A stretch of 44,802 nucleotides of DNA. Origin: JAIQFL01 sp035295745. GTDB taxonomy: Bacteria > Acidobacteriota > Terriglobia > Bryobacterales > Bryobacteraceae. The notes beneath the pieces are model-generated. The model had not been told where the DNA came from. It was given only the letters and a program-made list of their open reading frames with translations, and made no database searches. Below, piece after piece: positions 40,829-44,802 of the stretch (position 1 is the first letter of the stretch; each line of letters starts with the position of its first letter). The stretch spans positions 1 through 44,802 of the forward strand of contig DATGIL010000037.1 of NCBI GenBank assembly GCA_035295745.1, in the 5' to 3' direction. The position numbers and the translations under genes are program-made.

Positions 40829-41039
40829 CTGGTGTGGTGCGCCGATGCGCCATCGAGTCCGCCCAGCGGAGGTAGCGGAGTAGCTCCCGCCTCCGCTGCC
40901 AGGCAAATCTCCAGAAAACCCGGAAGGTGATCTCGTCCGCGTGCAGCCCCCAGTAGGTTTCGATGCGCCAACGCAGATAGGGACTACGCCACGGCCTCAG
41001 ACGATATCCGCGGGTGAGCCGCCAGACGATCTGCAGCAC
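40815..41039 (-). CDS. Small Trp/Arg-rich conserved protein
   Basis: A 74-residue protein starting at GTG 41039, only 2 bp after the stop of the VWFA gene, so co-transcribed with it. Sequence is dominated by Trp, Arg and Tyr: LTRGYRLRPWRSPYLRWRIE, ADEITFRVFWRFAWQRRREL. I recall similar short proteins in Solibacter-like genomes, usually unnamed. There is no signal peptide or membrane helix; the amphipathic, cationic character suggests contact with membrane or nucleic acid. It overlaps the end of the convergent basic-protein gene. Confidence 0.55.
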   Translation of the reverse strand: MLQIVWRLTRGYRLRPWRSPYLRWRIETYWGLHADEITFRVFWRFAWQRRRELLRYLRWADSMAHRRTTPVISA

Positions 41040-41041
41040 AC

Positions 41042-42049
41042 TTACTTGAAGCTTTCCGCGCCCTTGGGAGCGCCAGCCTGGTCGGGAGTGGCGTAATACC
41101 CGCTGCGCGTGCGCGGGGTCGGTTTGCCGGGAGCGTTCACCACAACCCTGATCTGGCGATAGGTGCCGTCCATCGCCATGTTGGTGGGTGTGTATTGGAT
41201 CGTGTACTGATTCCGAATGTCGTGGGCTACTTTCTGCGCGATGGTTTCCACCTCGGACAAGTCCTTGGGAAAGTACGCTTCGCCTCCGGTCGCAACCGCG
41301 AGGTCGTTGAGCGCGTGTTTGGCGCGCTGGGCTTCGCGACGCTCCTCTTCGCTCAGCAGGCCAACCGCATAAATCAGGACGCCGCTCTGTTGCGAATCCT
41401 TCACCAGCTTTTCGAGGGAGATGATGCTCGAGTTGTCGTTGCCGTCGGTGACGACCACCAGCACCTTCTTGTCCTTGTGCCCCTTCTCCTTCACGTGATC
41501 GATCGATACGCGGATGGCGTCTCGCATGGCGGTGCCGCCGCGGGCATCGATGCGGGTCAGGGCCTCTTCCAGCTCTTTGATGTCGCTGGTGAATTCCTTG
41601 CCGTGCGGAAGATCGAGGAAGGGCTCGTCATTGAAGTTGACTACAAAGCTTTCATCTTCCCGATTGGAAGCCTTCACCAGCCCCACCGCAGCAGCTTCCA
41701 CTTTGGCGCGCTTTTCGCGCATGCTACCGCTGTTATCGATAATCAGGCCGAGAGAAACGGGAACGTCTTCGCGTTTGAACTTCGTGATCGGCTGGACCAC
41801 GTTGTTCTCGTAAACAGTGAACTGGTCCTTCGTGAGGTCGGTGACGATGTGTCCGGTCTTATCGATGACCGTGGTGGGCAAGACCACGATGCGCGTGTCA
41901 GAGCGGAAGATCGCTTCACCGTCGTTTTGGGCCGGCTGGGCAGGCGGCTTTACAGGCGGTTTTACAACTTGTTGGCCGCGGAGGGCCACTCCGGCCACTG
42001 CGGCCGCGAGGGTAAGGCAGGTAAGCAGTCGTTTAGTGTGCAGGAGCAT
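41042..42049 (-). CDS. VWFA-domain protein (TIGR03436 type), second of a tandem pair
   Basis: A 335-residue secreted protein: signal peptide (LLTCLTLAAAVAGVALRGQ), a Pro/Gln-rich stretch, a leader beta-domain (TVIDKTGHIVTDLTKDQFTV) and a von Willebrand A domain with the MIDAS metal site DNSGSM, TAMRDAI and VVTDGNDN. It ends DIRNQYTIQYTPTN and RTRSGYYA, the signature of the acidobacterial VWFA family. These proteins are thought to mediate protein-protein contacts outside the cytoplasm; the partner is unknown. It starts within the end of its paralogue (17-bp overlap), and the pair arose by duplication. Confidence 0.9.
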   Translation of the reverse strand: MLLHTKRLLTCLTLAAAVAGVALRGQQVVKPPVKPPAQPAQNDGEAIFRSDTRIVVLPTTVIDKTGHIVTDLTKDQFTVYENNVVQPITKFKREDVPVSLGLIIDNSGSMREKRAKVEAAAVGLVKASNREDESFVVNFNDEPFLDLPHGKEFTSDIKELEEALTRIDARGGTAMRDAIRVSIDHVKEKGHKDKKVLVVVTDGNDNSSIISLEKLVKDSQQSGVLIYAVGLLSEEERREAQRAKHALNDLAVATGGEAYFPKDLSEVETIAQKVAHDIRNQYTIQYTPTNMAMDGTYRQIRVVVNAPGKPTPRTRSGYYATPDQAGAPKGAESFK

Positions 42050-43043
42050 AATAGCCCTGTTTCCAGAAAGGCCGAAGTGTCGGCAAACCGCGAGGTTGAA
42101 TCAGTTTTACCGTCACGCGGCGGTATTTTCCGTCGCGTTCCTGATTCGTGGACGAGTACCCCAGAACATACTGGTTGCGGAGTTCCACGCCTATTTTCGC
42201 GGCGATATCGGCTAGTTCGTTCAAGTTATCCACTGGGTACTGGCGGCCGCCGGTCTGCTCAGCGATTTCAGTGAGAAGACCCTGTCCGGCGGCTTCTTCC
42301 GGAGTACGTCCGCGGGCTGCCATGGCTTCGTAAATGCCGATGGCATAGATTTGGACGTCCGCTTCCTTCACCAGGTTCTTAATTTCCGCCTCGGTGTAGC
42401 GGCTGTTGTTGTCGCCACCGTCCGAGATCACGAGCAGCGCTTTCCGTGGGTTCTTGCCTTTTTTCATCTCGTGAAGCGCGAGGTAGATTGCGTCGAGGAG
42501 GGCGGTTCGTCCCTTCGACTGGGTGAAGGTCAAACGATTCTGCACTTCCTCGAGGTTGGCGGTGAAGGGTTGCGCCAGTTCGGCGGAATCGCTGAACTGT
42601 ACGAGAAAAAATTCATCCTCGGGATTGGCCGTCTTGAAAAATTGCGCTACTGCCAGGCGCGATTTTTCCAGTTTGCGTCCCATACTGCCGCTGCAGTCAA
42701 AAACCACCCCCACCGAAAGCGGCGCATCCTCGCTCGAAAACTGCGAGATGGTCTGCTCTTTCTTGTCCTCGAGAAGCTTGAAGTTTTCCTTATCCAGTCC
42801 GGTGACAAACCGGTTCATCGGATCGGTGACGGTTACCGGAATCAGTACGAGATTGACGTCGGATCGAATGTTGGCTTTGGGCAGGACTTCGTTCTTCGGC
42901 ACATTCTGTGGCCGAGGATTGATCGTTACCGGTCCTTGCGAAAACACCAGGGCCCCGGATATGGAAAAAATGGCGCCGATTGCGAACAGTTTCAGGGGGG
43001 ACGGCAGCACGGCTGGCCAGCCTTTCTTCCCCAAGTCTAACAT
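42033..43043 (-). CDS. VWFA-domain protein (TIGR03436 type), first of a tandem pair
   Basis: A 336-residue paralogue of the next gene. I start it at ATG 43043, because a signal peptide follows (LFAIGAIFSISGALVFSQ); longer in-frame starts would read back through kdsB. The leader domain is VTVTDPMNRFVTGLDKENFK, the MIDAS site is FDCSGSM with TALLDAI and VISDGGDNNSR, and the end is VELRNQYVLGYSSTNQERDG and FWKQGYYAPAH. It faces kdsB, with 24 bp between the two start codons. Exported and presumably involved in envelope protein contacts. Confidence 0.9.
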   Translation of the reverse strand: MLDLGKKGWPAVLPSPLKLFAIGAIFSISGALVFSQGPVTINPRPQNVPKNEVLPKANIRSDVNLVLIPVTVTDPMNRFVTGLDKENFKLLEDKKEQTISQFSSEDAPLSVGVVFDCSGSMGRKLEKSRLAVAQFFKTANPEDEFFLVQFSDSAELAQPFTANLEEVQNRLTFTQSKGRTALLDAIYLALHEMKKGKNPRKALLVISDGGDNNSRYTEAEIKNLVKEADVQIYAIGIYEAMAARGRTPEEAAGQGLLTEIAEQTGGRQYPVDNLNELADIAAKIGVELRNQYVLGYSSTNQERDGKYRRVTVKLIQPRGLPTLRPFWKQGYYAPAH

Positions 43044-43056
43044 AGCGGTTTTATGG

Positions 43057-43062
43057 TATGAT
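43057..43062 (+). promoter_or_regulatory. -10 box of a probably leaderless kdsB mRNA
   Basis: TATGAT ends 6 bp before the GTG start of kdsB, inside the 24-bp gap between divergent starts. Transcription would begin about at the start codon, and no ribosome site is present. Confidence 0.4.
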
Positions 43063-43067
43063 CGCGT

Positions 43068-43835
43068 GTGCCGCGTAAAATCTTGGGAGTCATCCCGGCG
43101 CGACTGGCGTCCTCCCGTTTTCCTGGCAAGGTCCTGGCCCAAATCTCCTCCAAAACCATGCTTCAGCATGTGTACGAGCGCGCCTCCCAGGCGCGCTACC
43201 TGAGTAGCACGATCATTGCCACTGACGACCAACAGGTCTATGAGGTTGCAAGAAGTTTTGGAGCCAAGGTGAAAATGACCCGCTCCGATCACCTTTCGGG
43301 AACCGATCGTGTGGCCGAAGTCGCTTCGACCGAAAGTGCCGAGATCGTGGTGAACATCCAAGGTGACGAGCCGTTGATTGACCCGGATGCGATCGATGCC
43401 GCGATCCTGCCGATGGTTCACGACTCCGGCCTGGTGATGGGAACTCTGAAAAAGAAGATCGAGGACCCTCGGGAAATCACCGACCCCAACGTGGTCAAGG
43501 TGGTCACAAATCGCGATGGCGACGCGATCTACTTCTCGCGATGTCCCATTCCATTTGTGAGGCCTGGCACTACGCCTGAATCGCACCATGCGACGCCGCA
43601 CTTCAAACACATAGGACTTTATACTTACCGGCGGGATTTCCTGCTGGCGTATTCTACGCTCCCGGTCGGTCCGCTCGAAACGGCGGAGCGGCTGGAGCAA
43701 TTGCGGGCGCTGGAGAACGGATATTCGATTCGCGTAGTCGAAACGGATTACGAGTCACTCGGGGTGGACACGCCGGAGGATCTGCTCCGCGTGTCGAGGA
43801 TGTTCGAAGCTTCCATGCTGCGGGGGGTGAGATAG
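43068..43835 (+). CDS. kdsB: 3-deoxy-manno-octulosonate cytidylyltransferase (CMP-KDO synthetase)
   Basis: A 255-residue enzyme that activates KDO with CTP for lipopolysaccharide core synthesis. Motifs are ILGVIPARLASSRFPGKVLA (nucleotide binding), IATDDQQVYEVARSFGAKV, HLSGTDRVAEV, NIQGDEPLIDPDAID (metal Asp), FSRCPIPFVR and HIGLYTYRRDFL, with VDTPEDL near the end. Length is normal. The start is GTG 43068. It shows that the organism makes an LPS-type outer membrane. pyrG, which makes its substrate CTP, begins 1 bp after its stop. Confidence 0.97.
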   Translation: MPRKILGVIPARLASSRFPGKVLAQISSKTMLQHVYERASQARYLSSTIIATDDQQVYEVARSFGAKVKMTRSDHLSGTDRVAEVASTESAEIVVNIQGDEPLIDPDAIDAAILPMVHDSGLVMGTLKKKIEDPREITDPNVVKVVTNRDGDAIYFSRCPIPFVRPGTTPESHHATPHFKHIGLYTYRRDFLLAYSTLPVGPLETAERLEQLRALENGYSIRVVETDYESLGVDTPEDLLRVSRMFEASMLRGVR

Positions 43836-43836
43836 T

Positions 43837-44802
43837 ATGGCCAAGTTTATCTTCGTTACGGGCGGCGTAGTTTCCTCTTTGGGGAAAGGCATTGCCGCCG
43901 CCTCGATTGGCTGTCTGCTGGAGAGTCGCGGGCTGACAGTCACCTGTCAGAAATTCGATCCCTATCTGAATGTAGACCCGGGTACGATGAGTCCCTTCCA
44001 GCATGGCGAGGTGTTCGTCACGGATGACGGTGCGGAGACGGATCTCGACCTGGGGCACTACGAGCGCTTCACGCATGCCAAGCTGACGCAAAGCAACAAT
44101 CTGACCTCCGGACGGATTTACGAACAGATCATCGCACGCGAGCGTCGAGGAGATTATCTCGGCAAGACAGTGCAGGTGATTCCGCACGTCACCAACGAGA
44201 TCAAAGCGGCGATGAAGCGCGTGGCTCCCGACGTGGATGTGGTGATCGCGGAGATCGGCGGGACGGTGGGCGACATCGAGTCCTTGCCTTTTCTGGAAGC
44301 GATTCGCCAGATGCGTCATGAGCAGGGGCGCGGCAACTGCATTTTCGTGCACGTGACGCTGGTGCCGTGGATCGCGGCGGCGCATGAGATGAAGACCAAG
44401 CCCACGCAGCACAGCGTCAAGGAACTGCGCGCGATCGGTATCCAGCCCGACATTCTGCTTTGCCGCTCGGAACGTTTCATCCCGCAGGAGATGAAAGAGA
44501 AGATTGCGCTGTTCTGCGACGTCGATGTCCAGGCCGTGATCACCGCCCGAGACGTCAAATCGGTCTACGAGGTCCCGGCCAGTTTCGCCGGCGAGGGAGT
44601 CGATGAAATCGTCCTGCGCCTGCTCCACATGGACGCGCGCCCGCGCGACTTGAGCCGTTGGAACGCCATGCTGGCTCGCATGCAACATCCGCGCGGGGAG
44701 GTCACGATCGGGTTGGTCGGCAAGTATGTCGAATACGAGGATTCCTACAAGAGTTTGAAAGAAGCCTTGCTGCACGGCGGCCTGGCCCACGAACTGAAGG
44801 TC
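43837..44802 (+). CDS. pyrG: CTP synthase, C-terminal part beyond window
   Basis: The first 322 residues of CTP synthase, which makes CTP from UTP, ATP and glutamine. The ammonia-ligase domain is intact: FIFVTGGVVSSLGKGIAAAS (P-loop), KFDPYLNVDPGTMSPFQHGE, VFVTDDGAETDLDLGHYERF, EIGGTVGDIES and KTKPTQHSVKELRAIGIQPD. The glutaminase domain begins at about residue 285 (VTIGLVGKYVEYEDSYKSLK) and continues past the right edge. ATG 43837 lies 1 bp after the kdsB stop, making a CTP/KDO operon, a common arrangement. Confidence 0.97.
   Translation, partial: MAKFIFVTGGVVSSLGKGIAAASIGCLLESRGLTVTCQKFDPYLNVDPGTMSPFQHGEVFVTDDGAETDLDLGHYERFTHAKLTQSNNLTSGRIYEQIIARERRGDYLGKTVQVIPHVTNEIKAAMKRVAPDVDVVIAEIGGTVGDIESLPFLEAIRQMRHEQGRGNCIFVHVTLVPWIAAAHEMKTKPTQHSVKELRAIGIQPDILLCRSERFIPQEMKEKIALFCDVDVQAVITARDVKSVYEVPASFAGEGVDEIVLRLLHMDARPRDLSRWNAMLARMQHPRGEVTIGLVGKYVEYEDSYKSLKEALLHGGLAHELKV

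Noticed and set aside
43654..44790. A 378-codon minus-strand frame opposite kdsB/pyrG
   Set aside because: It is the shadow of pyrG, whose plus-strand translation is an unmistakable CTP synthase.

Overview
The window is GC-rich, densely coded DNA that most likely comes from an acidobacterium of the Solibacter/Bryobacter group. The call rests on lineage-typical families: a TIGR03435-type protein, a TIGR03437-type C-terminal domain on an NHL protein, two TIGR03436-type VWFA proteins, an ADOP/MacB-type orphan permease, a PadR regulator, and Oar/TonB-type receptors with a carboxypeptidase-regulatory N-terminus. All functions are read from sequence motifs and remembered families; no search was run.

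Layout. 1-3405 (minus): a urea/guanidine carboxylase running off the left edge, preceded by two DUF1989 proteins; the set is probably a guanidine- or urea-nitrogen operon. 3.4-9.4 kb: an accessory, decaying stretch with a collapsed TonB-receptor pseudogene, a three-repeat CRISPR array without cas genes, an intact TonB receptor, intergenic repeats, PadR with a truncated permease, and fragments of ORF6N and DUF4365 genes. 9.4-13.8 kb: an ADOP permease, then deoB-tpiA. 13.9-15.7 kb: a lysozyme-like enzyme and an LprI-domain protein. 15.7-25.98 kb (minus): a GH115 glycosidase, a cupin, a metalloprotease with two paralogous receiver proteins, the TIGR03435 protein, the NHL propeller, and an ECF sigma/anti-sigma/DUF4097 set. 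26.1-32.8 kb: a LytS/LytTR two-component pair, a PQQ dehydrogenase, a receiver-less OmpR-type regulator, a small secreted protein, a D-aminoacylase-like amidohydrolase and a small coiled-coil protein. 32.9-40.4 kb: a seven-gene plus-strand operon. 40.6-44.8 kb: two small genes, two VWFA proteins, kdsB and the start of pyrG.

The most notable system is the seven-gene operon. It encodes a coiled-coil protein, a PspA/Vipp1-family (bacterial ESCRT-III) protein, a substrate-binding protein fused to an OmpA peptidoglycan-binding domain, a NitT/TauT-type ABC permease and ATPase, a membrane-anchored coiled-coil protein, and an AAA+ ATPase with a degenerate first module. It looks like an envelope-maintenance machine that couples an ABC transporter to an ESCRT-III-like polymer and a remodelling ATPase.

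Other points of interest: an in-frame 15-bp tandem repeat inside the carboxylase; a receiver paralogue with Asp replaced by Glu; a DUF4097 protein with six exact 36-residue repeats; and a palindromic repeat family at three intergenic sites, one of them inside the seven-gene operon.
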